A DNA stretch of 64,000 bases from Acanthochlamys bracteata (taxonomy: Eukaryota; Streptophyta; Magnoliopsida; Pandanales; Velloziaceae), in contig CM034133.1 in assembly GCA_019914995.1 (NCBI GenBank), positions 1,302,001 through 1,366,000 on the forward strand, read 5' to 3'. The number at the start of each line of letters is the position of its first letter. Positions within the stretch are counted from its first letter, which is position 1. The position numbers and the translations under genes are program-made. Below the pieces are notes generated by a model, which made no database searches, had not been told where the DNA came from, and worked only from the letters and a program-made list of their open reading frames with translations. Below are positions 10,202 through 21,425 of this stretch, piece by piece.

Positions 10202-12143
10202 ATGGTCAGAAGGATTTCTGCAGAAGACCGTGAAAGCGAAATATTTAGTAATTTTTTTCTTTTAATTGAGAGTTGATTATTGTTCTTTTTTACACAGAAT
10301 TTATCTTGTTGAATTTATAAATATCGCTCATGTAATGTTGTGAAAAAATTGTAAGTTTGATTTTTTTTTTTTTTCATTAAGGGAGCTCTCTGAATTGTTT
10401 TAAGCATTCCGATAAGATGTTTCTCTGCTTAGAGAATAATTAAAAGATTAATTATTTCATATATATATCAAAGATAAATAATGCAGCATTTTGAGAATTG
10501 ACTCAATATATATGTCAAACTAATCAAAGAGTTAATTTCATGAGCTTAATTTCTCTTCACTCTACGTGCATGGACATCATTAAACATTATCATTCTTCAT
10601 CTAAAAAAAACAAAAAACAAAATGAAGATTTCATAATTTCTTAGCATTGAAGAAAGAGATTTGACTTGTTTTTTATCAGGAGTTTTTCAAAGTGGAATGA
10701 AAGTGATTGTATATTTTTTATGTAGCTAAAAATGAGTTAAAAAATAATATTTTAATAGAAAAATGCACCCAAAGTCGAGCTCACTTGTTGTAGTGAACAA
10801 GTGCATTAGTATCTAATTGGAGAAGTGATAGTTTGTTATTTCCTCCGGGCAACCTCGTGGAAGGATCTTGTTGAACTAACCTAATTATCAATTATAATAG
10901 TGGAGAGAGTTGAGCTACCAAAATCTAATTAAGATGTGAATATAAGTCTTATTAGATATTGGTTTGGAAAACGTAAACAATATTTCGTCAGGCACCATAT
11001 ATCATGAGGTTCAATTTTAAGTCCAAATTTGACTTTGCTTTTTAATAATATTTTATATAATTTATTTAAAAAATTAAAAAATTATATATCTTAAAATTTA
11101 TTATTATTGAATAAATTTTATTAAAATATTTTTATTTTATAAGATCTTTTTAAGCACTTACGAACGTTTCATAAAACATGGTATTGGTACGGTTCTTCTG
11201 GTTGCTTAACTAGCACTAGTTTGGCAGAAATGGCAGTTAGTACGTAGCTAGGTAGCTGACCAATTTAAATTTAAGCTCTAACTAAAATCAAACAACTCTG
11301 CAACAGTGCACAAAACATGTTTGATTTTTTATTCAAAGTGCAAAATTCATTGCAATCAATGTTCCCCCTTCACTAATACCATGCGTCCTTTATCACGTAA
11401 GGACTTAATTACGTGAATTCTTTTGTAAGAATAATTTTATAAAAATAATTTTAAAAAACAATTCGAAACTAAGTTTTTGATGGAACAAAATTACTTTCAA
11501 TTAAAGTAACAAGAGTTTAAGTATACATGTCGATGGTGTCATAGTTTGATAAAAATATTGTGTAAAAGAAAAAACAAACTCAGCTAAATTGAGTTCACTC
11601 GATGGAAATTCAAATTTTCTGAGAAGAGTTTGAAATTTTACGATATTGCAAAAGATATGCTTGAAAAAAGTACGTGTCTGTATGTGCTTATTTATTTTAA
11701 TTTTAATTTCGTTTCTAAAAATATTTTTTATAGTATTTTAAAAAACTTAATTTAAAAAATATTAATACATTACGTCATGAAATATAAATATTTTTACACA
11801 ATTAAACTTATTATAAAAAATTATCAAAAAGTTCTAAAGAAATATTTTCTTTTATATAATTTAAAACTACTCAAAAAATTGTAGACAAGCCGTAACTGGA
11901 CCAAGCTGAAAACTCTATTTTGGGCTTTCAGTTGGATAACACGTTTATGGGCTATAAATAGGCTTCTAGCTAGTGGCTCAAGAGAACTATACGTCAATGC
12001 CAAACCTTCCATTTTAACCGACAAGTTAACAACTTTAACAGACGACTACCACCACCACAACCTTATCACAAACACAACACGAGGAAGAAGCTTCATCACT
12101 GCCTCAAGGCCCTCAACCATCTTGCAAAATTGCAGGAAGAACA
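10202..12143. other. intergenic region
   Basis: 3'UTR of the ABCG gene is followed by AT-rich DNA. A tract at about 11040-11170 is AT-rich with near-palindromic structure and resembles the inverted-repeat elements found elsewhere in the window. No gene could be supported. The promoter of the next gene probably occupies 11880-12100, with TATAAATA at about 11953-11960. Confidence 0.5.
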
Positions 12144-12782
12144 ATGGCGTCAATCGTTCCCAAGCCACCACCATTCTCTTTCCCTGCAACTCTGAACAGC
12201 AACCAAATCCCAACCGTCAAACAATTACACACCGTCAAGTTCTGCCAACTACTTCCACATGCTGTAGACGAAGAAAATTCCCAAGATTCTGCAGCAGCTT
12301 CAGCCACAAAAGAAGCAGAACCACCTTCAGCACCCACTGGCGTTGACGATTCTTCGTTCGAGAACAGACTTAATCAAGTTCGTCTCAAGTACAGGAGCGG
12401 CACTGGAAAGAAAGCAGAGCAACGGAGAGCTAGGAAGTCCGGCACTGGAAGCAGCAGCAGCAGCAGCAAGAAGAAAGTGCTGCTTCCTCCAGTGCCGCTG
12501 AAAGAACCAGTCTCAGCAGATGGTTTAGTAGTTGAAGCAGGTTTTACACCCTACAGCGAGCGACTCAATGGCCGGCTCGCCGGGATTGGTTTAGCAGCGC
12601 TTCTGCTTGTTGAGCTCTACTCTGGAAAGAGCGTTCTCAAATACCACACACCCGCAATCTTGTTTATTCAGATTTACACAGTTGCTGCTGCAGCAGCTCT
12701 GTTCATGAAGTTTGAGAAGGAGCGCGCCAGCATCTGGCCGCAGAAATCTTCTTCTTCAACTAGTAATTCAAGCCGGCGGTGA
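12144..12782 (+). CDS. LHC-like (ELIP/HLIP-type motif) two-helix chloroplast membrane protein
   Basis: A single exon of 212 residues, with the start in good context (ACAATGGCG). The first 60 or so residues are rich in Ser, Thr, Ala and Pro and poor in acidic residues, like a chloroplast transit peptide. A basic segment follows (about 70-110, with RLKYRSGTGKK). The C-terminal part has FTPYSERLNGRLAGIGLAAL at about 133-152. Its E-x-x-N-G-R core is the chlorophyll-binding motif of light-harvesting-like first helices. A second hydrophobic helix (ILFIQIYTVAAAAALF) ends near residue 190. Known LHC-like proteins sit in thylakoids and act in pigment handling or photoprotection. Which named member this corresponds to I cannot say. 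The transit peptide and thylakoid location are inferences. Confidence 0.75.
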   Translation: MASIVPKPPPFSFPATLNSNQIPTVKQLHTVKFCQLLPHAVDEENSQDSAAASATKEAEPPSAPTGVDDSSFENRLNQVRLKYRSGTGKKAEQRRARKSGTGSSSSSSKKKVLLPPVPLKEPVSADGLVVEAGFTPYSERLNGRLAGIGLAALLLVELYSGKSVLKYHTPAILFIQIYTVAAAAALFMKFEKERASIWPQKSSSSTSNSSRR

Positions 12783-13680
12783 AGAACTCTGATTATAAGA
12801 AAAATTTCTTTTGCAATGTTTCTGTTCTTCAATCTTCACAGTTCCTCTCTATCTTTACATCGAAATTATTTCCTTACAAGTAAACAAATCATTCTTGATT
12901 TTGCTCGGAATTTATAATACCTCAAGTTCTTATTATTATGTTTCTTTCAAGTTGCTTAGTTTTAATTGAAAGGAGTTCTAACAATATGGTTCATCACCAT
13001 GAATTCTTTGCTCCGGTTGCTATTCATATTAATTTCAATTCCGATTTGTTCAAAGATGGATGATACAATGTAACGTACATATCAGGGTGGCATGGTGGCA
13101 AGAACCGATAACATCGATGTGGCTAGATTTAATTAGTTGAAAGGATTTGGAGCAGCTAATATAGCCTTTGGTTATGTTGAAGATGATGAAGTCTGGCATG
13201 CCAAGCTCGGAAAGCATATATGTGTAGGTATAAGGATGAGTTGTATAAGTCTTTATATAGTGAAAAAAATATGATGAGAAGTGGTTCATAACTATAAAGT
13301 TCATAAATTCTTTGACTCAAGATTGGGTTGGATTGAACTTTTTGAGCCGAACCATATAATAAAATTTTTATCTTGATTAGTTTTTTCGGTAATATATCTA
13401 TCTGACAATGGTATTAGAGCTGACAATTCGGCGACGATTTCGAATGAACGATGCATGTTGTGTCTCTCATTGGCTGCATGGTGAGCTAGCTGAAAGCAGT
13501 AGGACTTCTATAATGGTGGTCAATTGTATCCAATAACACAATACGGTAAAACATCTTACCAATAACAACCTAAAAAAACCAAGTGATTTGGCAGAATATT
13601 ACTAAAAAAACTTGAACAGTAAAGCTAGATCAGAGAACTCCCAAATTTGGTACTACAAGATTAAATTCTGTCCAAGTCGT
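12783..13680. other. intergenic region with a possible LTR retrotransposon remnant
   Basis: After the 3'UTR of the LHC-like gene the DNA holds no supported gene. At 13409-13420 is TGGTATTAGAGC, one base away from the initiator-methionine tRNA primer-binding site used by many plant LTR retrotransposons, and TGACAATT follows it. The sequence to its left (about 13130-13405), with a TATA-like TTTATATAG at 13251-13259, could be the remains of a 5' LTR. Confidence 0.4.
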
Positions 13681-13720
13681 GTTTCTTGACGGCAAGACTT
13701 TTTAGGGTTTGAAAAGAACC

Positions 13721-14077
<357 letters not shown>

Positions 14078-14408
14078 TTAATCAAGAACTGCATTCAAGC
14101 AATTAACTTTAAGCGTATCTAATCGGAACGATGGAAACGCAAAACCCTGATTTGACATTGATTTAATCGAAGAATAGCAGAAGAAAATCGATTGAAGATT
14201 CGCTCGATTCAATCAAATAGCTAAGGAAACCATGCTAATCAACGGAATACAAGAAAGAAGAATTAGAAAAGAGATATGAAATCGAAACCCTAAATGGAGA
14301 AAAATTCCCACCTGAAAGCTTTGCTACTGAGATTTGGGAACTGGAAAACAATGGAAGCACGGAAAACCTCTTGGTGATTTAGGAAAGAGGATGAGTTGTT
14401 GACGGGAG

Positions 14409-14416
14409 TATTTATA
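14409..14416 (-). promoter_or_regulatory. TATA box of histone H4
   Basis: TATAAATA on the minus strand, about 100 bases upstream of the donor of the proposed 5'UTR intron. This places transcription start near 14380. Confidence 0.65.
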
Positions 14417-14488
14417 GAAGTAGAGAGCAGAGGAAAGACGTTCTTCTTTAAGAGCTCTAAACGATTCGGGTTTAGCTATAAAGGAATT

Positions 14489-14515
14489 ACCGTTGATTTG
14501 TATTTAATCAACGGT
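14489..14515. promoter_or_regulatory. perfect 9-base inverted repeat with AACGG cores in the H4/SET promoter
   Basis: ACCGTTGAT at 14489-14497 and ATCAACGGT at 14507-14515 are exact inverse complements around a 9-base AT spacer. AACGG is the core recognised by MYB3R-type factors at mitosis-specific activator elements. The pair lies about 75-105 bases upstream of the H4 TATA box. A role in cell-cycle control is an inference. Confidence 0.5.
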
Positions 14516-14731
14516 TGGAATAAGAGATTGTACTTTTGTCACAGATCGATGACATAGCGGAGAATTTCTAAAATGGTGTTTCCTTTCTTTTGTGTTCGAG
14601 TTTTGTCCGAAATTAAAAACCCGTGCCCGAACCAAATCAATCGAGTGCAAATCCTAGTTAACTAGCTTGCAAGTTGCAGCTAAAGAGATAGCGAGCAGAT
14701 AAACAGAAGCATCAGAAGAAACTTAGAACGA

Positions 14732-17700
14732 ATGCCGGTGAACGCGTACGGCGCTCGAGCGGCAGCAGCGCAGGTATACTCTTGTGCTCGTGTTCCTCAA
14801 CGCCTGCACCGCAGGCTCTCCTGCTCTGCTTCTTCATCTCTAGAGGTCATCAAACTTCGCTTACTATTATGCTCTGATTGAATTGTGCAAGTTACTCTCA
14901 TTTTGGGTTGTTTGTTTCGCACAGTTTTTTGGAGAAGAATGCAAGCGGTTTCTGCCGTGGTTGAGAACAAAATCCGGTGCGGAAATATCGTCTGTTTTAA
15001 ACGTTGGTGTTTCTGTCTACGGCAGGTTTGAGAATTCATGCTCTGCGTTACACAGCAGGATCTAAACTTTGTTTGTTAATTGCTCTACTCTTTCTGATAA
15101 TTAGTCTTTTTTGCATAGCTCAGATCACTATTTGCATCGAAGCATATTGAAGCTGGAGATAGCATTTTGAAGGTTCCGTATACCGTTGTATGTTTGTTAT
15201 CTATACAAGCTATGTGATAAGTTTATTGTTGTTATCCATGCTTCATGTTCACTTACTTTTGTTGTTTACAGCAAATAACACAAGATAATCTTAAGCCTGA
15301 AATCAAAGATATCATAGATAACAATGTTGGAAATGTATCGAAGCTTGCTATAGTTCTTTTAAGGGAGAAGGCTCTTGGACAGGTGTTTATTGTGCTAAGA
15401 TACTTTTTAGTTTCTTTTCTCAGACCTTTACTTCTGGATTTCAATTAAATAGAAGTGCCTGATGGCTTGAATATTTTGACGTCTCAGGAAGAATATCTAC
15501 TAATCAGTCACTTTCTATGTCATACAGGACTCTGAATGGGCTCCCTATATCAACATTCTGCCCTGTATTAATCAGATGCATAATACGGTACACTTGTATC
15601 CTTTTTCATTCTTCAATTTTCCTCCCTTCTTGCACAGAGGATAGATGATTTTTCTAGAAATTATCAGGTAATTTCAAGCACACGAATCTAATTGTTGGTG
15701 TGTACCAATTTAGCTAAAGAACTTAAACCTATAGCTTATTCTCATTGAAAAGCTTGAAGTGTTCAACAACTGATGTTCCATATATGGTTATCAATCATTA
15801 TGGGGAAACATATTTATAATGCTTAATATTCTGAATTGTTGAAGCCTCTCTACGTATTCATGCTTCTAATCAGTTTTAGTTGCTTTGTTGGTGATAATAT
15901 ATGACGTTTCAGTTATTTTGGAGTGATGATGAACTGGAGATGATTCGGCAGAGCCCAGTCTACTGTGAAACCCATAATCAAAAAGCTTACATCGAGAAGG
16001 AATTTGCAGCAATTAAACAGGTTTGTGATGCATAGAGAAGCTAATGCATTTTCTTCCCAGATTATATTGTCCTATGAATTTATTTTATAGTGATTCATAA
16101 GATTCATAAGATGTGATGGTAGAAATCAGTTTTGTCTTTCAATATTGCAATTTGCATTCTGCATCTTGTTCTAAGCCAAGTCAGTAGGCTAATGAAGGTT
16201 GCCAAAGTAACACATCTTAGCCTGCTAAGAATCTAAACAAGCTCTTTTGTTTGCATGTACATTCGTACATTCAAATAAAAGGGAATCGATAAGGATATGA
16301 CGAGTTTCCCAAATTTATGTTCCTTGTTTACCTACTTGTAACTAAAAGAGGAATATGACAATAAAGGGGAAAATGTTTCCGTACACATGGGAGGCATTTA
16401 CTTGCTCTTTCATGGTTTCCATTGTCAGTTCTCTGCCATTGATAGTTGTGGTAAGTGATTCTTGTGAATTTTAAACAATGGGGTGACATAACTTTCTCTC
16501 TATAGAGCCTACCTCTATTATACTTTTGAGTAAGATGCACAAATGACCTTCACTTATGAATTTAGTGGTAATACCATCCTTCTCTGTTCCACCTTAATGT
16601 TATCACAAATTTTCTAGTAACATGTTCTTGTCCTAAGTTGGCTTTGTCATTATCTTGTCAGGCTCTAGGTTATTTCCCGGTAGAGTTTGAAGAGCCTAAG
16701 TTGGCGGATTTTATACATGCCTATGCTTTGGGTATGTTTTAAAATCTACTAGTATACATTTGTGTTGTGGTGTTTCTGAAATTTGAAATGCTTGATAGCC
16801 TCCACTTTGTAATTTCTATCTTTTGCCTCAACCTTTGCACTACAAGCAGCTCATCTTTTAACCTTCACTTCTGTTACTCTAAAGTTAGTAAGCTCTTGCA
16901 GTTTTGCTTGTTCCTGCTTCTTAGCTCATCCATCCCATTTTTCAGGCTTATATTGTGTTGTGACTTCTGTATCGTCACTCGCAATAACTACTGCAGAATC
17001 ATTTGAAGGACATCATACAAAAATTTTTGGATACTGTATCTTGAGAAAATAATCCTGGAAATGGTTGCTGAGGCCTGGCATAGATCATGGATTCATCTCT
17101 TACTTCTTTTAAATCTCGCACAGCTTCTTTTGTTGCTTTATCAGCCTTTCCTCTTGAATAGTGCTAAATGTTATATCTAGTTTCTGAATCTTCCCCATCG
17201 CTAAGTTCTCTATTTAATCCATTGGCATTTAAATTTGGTATCAAAGCTGACAATTTTAAGTCTTGACAGTTGGATCTCGTGCATGGGAGGCATCAAAAGG
17301 CCTATCGCTGGTGCGAGTCATCCAGATATATGTGAATATACTGGAAGTGCATTCTTTGAGAGTTGTTTCATCCATGCTATGTTACCCATTACTTTATATT
17401 AAAACTACTTTTAGGTCCCTTTTGCAGATTTTATGAATCATAATGGGCTTTCAGAGGCATTATTGCTAAGCGATGAAGACAAAGAAATTTCGGAGGTCCT
17501 TATCCTGTTTTGACTTACACTACATTGCTTGCATGCAATAAGACCGTAAACGTAGTAATAACAATCTATTTAGATAAGTCTTATACAAATACCTTTGTCT
17601 GACAACTGTAGCCTTTTAAACTTTTCAATAAGTCAGTGAATCTTATAGTACTTTAATCTAATCGTTCTCTGTATTGTATGTCATGTTATAAAAAACATAC

Positions 17701-20700
17701 TGTTTTTGTTTCATTGTTTGCCAACCGTACTTGTGATGATTTAGCCAAACCCATGGATCTTTTCGCCTTTCTGATATTATTGTAATTTTCTCTACTATGA
17801 GACCTTGTGCTTACTTCATTCTCTTATTTGTAATGCAATTGTATTTGAGAGGCTCCCTTCTGGTTGTACTATTCGTGCATTCAGATTTAGATATTCTTTT
17901 CTAGGATAAAGCAAGAGTAAGAGATTCTACTCTACTATTAAATGCATCTAATTTGCTGGTCCTGCTGAATACAGGTAATTGCTGATCAGGACTATGCTGT
18001 AGGAGAACAGGTCAGTTTCTTTAAGAAGGGGTTCTTCATTCTTTCTCTCTCGTGTTTGATTGCTATTTTTAGGAAGCTGTTTTAAGCTTGATAAACACGT
18101 TTGTATCATTTGGTTATTTAAGCAGTGTTTGATTTCCCAAAACCAAAAGGTCTCTCAATATTCCCAAAAGCAATAATGTTCTTATATAACATTTGTGTAA
18201 GGGCAGCTTTCGAAATTCAGAGTGAAGGTGTAGGCTTTCTTGGCAATGTATGAGAGAAATTTGTAGCATTTCATCTGGATATCTCTTTTGACTATCTAAC
18301 TAAGAAAAAGTTTCCATTCTTTCTGTGGGTCTAAGATGCTCATAGCAGGCATGATCCTCTTCACCTAGAAAAGCAATGTCAAAGTGAATTGTCACTGATG
18401 TCTATGTTTTCCTATCTACATCTTTATAAGAGCTGGGCATTTATCTTTGCTCTGGATAGTGTTGTTGTAGCAATGAACCTAGATCAATTTTGGTTTTGTA
18501 GGATATCTATTGCAGTCATTTGCTGCCACTAAATGCTGATTTTATCCTATTTGCTGATGGTTGACAACCAATATGATTTTACAGGTGTTTATTAGATATG
18601 GGAAGTTTCCGAACACTAAACTCCTGATAGACTTTGGCTTTACAGTTCCACACAATATTTATGACCAGGTTAAATATTGAATTTATTTCATAGAGTGTTT
18701 GGATGATTTCAACATTATAAAGTTTTTGGGCTTTGTTTGGCAGTATGTAGCTTGTGTTTTTTCATAATTGATAATCTTTTGTGGCATACCTTATGTAGTC
18801 TTTCTGTTGATTGTCTATGTAGTCTAGCCTTCTACCCAGTGACAAGCATAAAGTTGTTGAAGACGATTATTTTCCCTGTTTGTGTCATTTAACTTAATTT
18901 TATTGCAAAGTAGAGGTTTTTGTTTCTCAAAAGTTTCTGATGCATGTTGATAGACTCAGATCCAAACAAAAAGGTTGACAAACTTTGTACGTTAAGAAAT
19001 GTATGTGAGAAACTCTAAATTGGTTGCAGTACAAATATATTTCATGAGTTTAGCCTTTACATCATGTGATTTTCCATGCATACTGAACTTGACAACTCTA
19101 GGTAGCACATGCATTCTGTATACAATGACAACCAAATGAAAGTTGTACTCGAGTTTGTAAGCACTAGTCTAAGCTTTTTAGTGGGTACAGCTACGAAAAT
19201 AAACAAGTGGGCAGGCAGGAAAGGCTAGTGCCAAATCAGCATAGTTTGTCTGTAGTAAGTGGGACGAAACTTAGAGGCTAGATCTGCAGATATAGTGTGA
19301 AAGGATAGAGTAGCCCGTTGGATGTTTTCATGATATGGGAAAACTAATTAAACTTTTCAAACGTTAGTTCAAGAAATTATTTCTGTAACTTTTCTTAAAT
19401 TAGAACTTCGCCATTGTGTGGATTAATGCCTCAAGATACGTTCATTGATTTGCACTGAATCCGCAAATACGAAATGGAATCAGGTTGATCTTTCTACCGG
19501 TCTGGAATTTCGGGATCCTTTATTTAAGGAGAAAAAGGAGCTTCTGCAGAAGCATCAGCTGTTGAAACTGTCGGATGCTGATAGCCTGGAATCCTCAAGG
19601 ACATCCTTTAAAATCAAGTGAGTACTAAAGCGATGTTTGGCAGTGCTTATCACAATTTGTTTTATCTCCTTTTCAAGCTTTCATTTCCCAAGAAGCCTTC
19701 AATGGTATTGTAGAATTTTTTCTTTTAAAACTTGGAAGGCATGGGTGAATTTTTCGTCATAGAGTCATTATATGTATAATCTTTAAATATAAAAAAATGG
19801 CATGCTCGTTTTCAAAAAAAATCAAAGAAAGTTCTTCCACCCTCCCCCCCAACAATACCTCTACTCTTTTAAGCAATCCCAAGCTACTCGTAATTCTGTT
19901 AAATCATGCAATTTGTTTGTTACTGTGTTTCATTTTGCGATTTATGGAGTACAAGTTGACTAAGGATGTGTTGTTAGGGAAGTGAAATCTGCCAGCGGGA
20001 AAGGCATTCCCCAGGCCCTCCGTGCATTCACCCGTGTAGCATCCGCTTCATCTAAAGAAGGTATGTAGATTAGCATTTATTTCTTCCATCAGCCTTTAAT
20101 GTGGTATGCATCAATGTTAACTGATATGGTATACAATATCAGAATTGCAAGCTATGGCGTCTGAGGCTGCAGAGAATGATGGCCGACTAGCCAGACGAGC
20201 TTTAAAGATTAAGGATCATGAATTACAAGCTCATCTCAGTTTACTTTCATGTCTTAGACTTATGATTAATGATCATAGTGCAGCTATTAAGGTAAATTTT
20301 ACCTTGCTCTTATATAATGTTTGCTTTCGTATTTTCATATTCTCCTAGCACTTCTTGAACTCGAATCAACCCGTCCCACAACTCAGAATTTTCTTTGAAA
20401 TCAATACTTGGGGAGTAGCTTTAATAATTGCTTTCAGCAAAATCGAGAAATGTTTAAAATTACGCTACTAGCATTATAAGGTTTGCTCGAGTTTATGAAA
20501 AAAGAATATGCCAATAACTGCATTGTGAAGGTTTTTCTGCTTCAGTTATCTGCCAAGAATAGATCTTTTGCTTGTGTGATGAGAGTTTTGACTTACCTTG
20601 ACTTGAACCCAGTGTCTGTCGGAAGAGTTTTGAATAACACTCTAGATTTTCTTATTGCATGTACTAAAACGGTTGGAGACACCAACTAACCTTAGATATT

Positions 20701-20846
20701 TTTTACAGGACTTGCTCGGTTTGCCAAACTCATTTAGGAGTAAACATGCTCTGAGGAAGAAGATGGCAAGGGATCTCCTGGCTGGTGAACTGCGAGTTTT
20801 AAAATCAGCAACAGATTGGCTTGCAAATTATTGTGCAAATATGTAA
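14732..20846 (+). CDS. SET-domain protein lysine methyltransferase, Rubisco-LSMT-like
   Basis: Fifteen exons give 457 residues in a continuous frame: 14732-14845, 14925-15025, 15124-15187, 15272-15382, 15528-15587, 15913-16020, 16662-16731, 17270-17310, 17415-17495, 17975-18010, 18585-18668, 19484-19617, 19978-20060, 20143-20291, 20709-20846. The N-terminus (RLHRRLSCSASSS) looks like an organelle transit peptide. The SET domain starts near FLPWL/GAEISSVL and carries the catalytic DFMNHNG motif (exon 9) and GEQVFIRYG (exons 10-11) with its tyrosine, then LLIDFGFTVPHN. Exons 12-15 encode the helical substrate-binding domain typical of the Rubisco LSMT class. These enzymes trimethylate lysines in chloroplast or cytosolic proteins such as Rubisco large subunit or aldolase. 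The substrate here is unknown. All introns are GT-AG. The first exon is the least certain. Confidence 0.88.
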
Positions 20847-21234
20847 AGCCCAAGATCAGAATGAAGAAACCCAGACTGTTCTGTGAATTACCTATGAGAC
20901 ACCTGCTTTTCTTCACTTCTCGGGAACCTCTGAATCCATTACTAGGATGTATATAATTTGGACTTATACTGTAATCAACTGGCGATAATATTCTTTCAAT
21001 ATCAAAATAGAAGCAACGTACCTGCAAAAAGCTAAGCACAGAAGGCACACGAGATCATAACATAAAAGTAATGCCAAAGGATTGGGGATCTTCGAATAAC
21101 AAATAACGAAAGCAAAGCTTCCAGTTGCTGAAATTCCACGGTTAACAGATATTCAGGAAGAGTCCAGTTGGCAATATACTGACAAGAGGGGAGAAAATAG
21201 GAACTAGGGTAGAACCATAATCAACTTCAAGTTC

Positions 21235-21425
21235 TACATTGCTAGTTAGCAGGGTTCATTTGACAAGCAGAGACCTAAACTCAGTCTCTAGGAGATTTAA
21301 GTTATACATTGCAATATAAATCGATCCCTTATTAAGGGGAGTACTTGCATAAAATCCAAATACATTACTACTTAGCAGGGTTCATTTAAGAAACAGGGAT
21401 CTAAACTCAACCTCGAGGAGACTCA
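21235..21425. repeat. 126-base-spaced direct repeat at the 3' end of the SR pseudogene
   Basis: Two copies begin at 21235 and 21361 (TACATT, then TTAGCAGGGTTCATTT) and match over about 65 bases with scattered changes. The right copy overlaps the last codons of the SR pseudogene read on the minus strand (GSESPRG then stop). The duplication therefore involves its 3' end. Confidence 0.6.

Noticed and set aside
17233..17250. TTGGTATCAAAGCTGACA, resembling a retrotransposon primer-binding site
   Set aside because: It lies in an intron of the SET gene just before an exon, with two mismatches to the core and no LTR-like sequence beside it.
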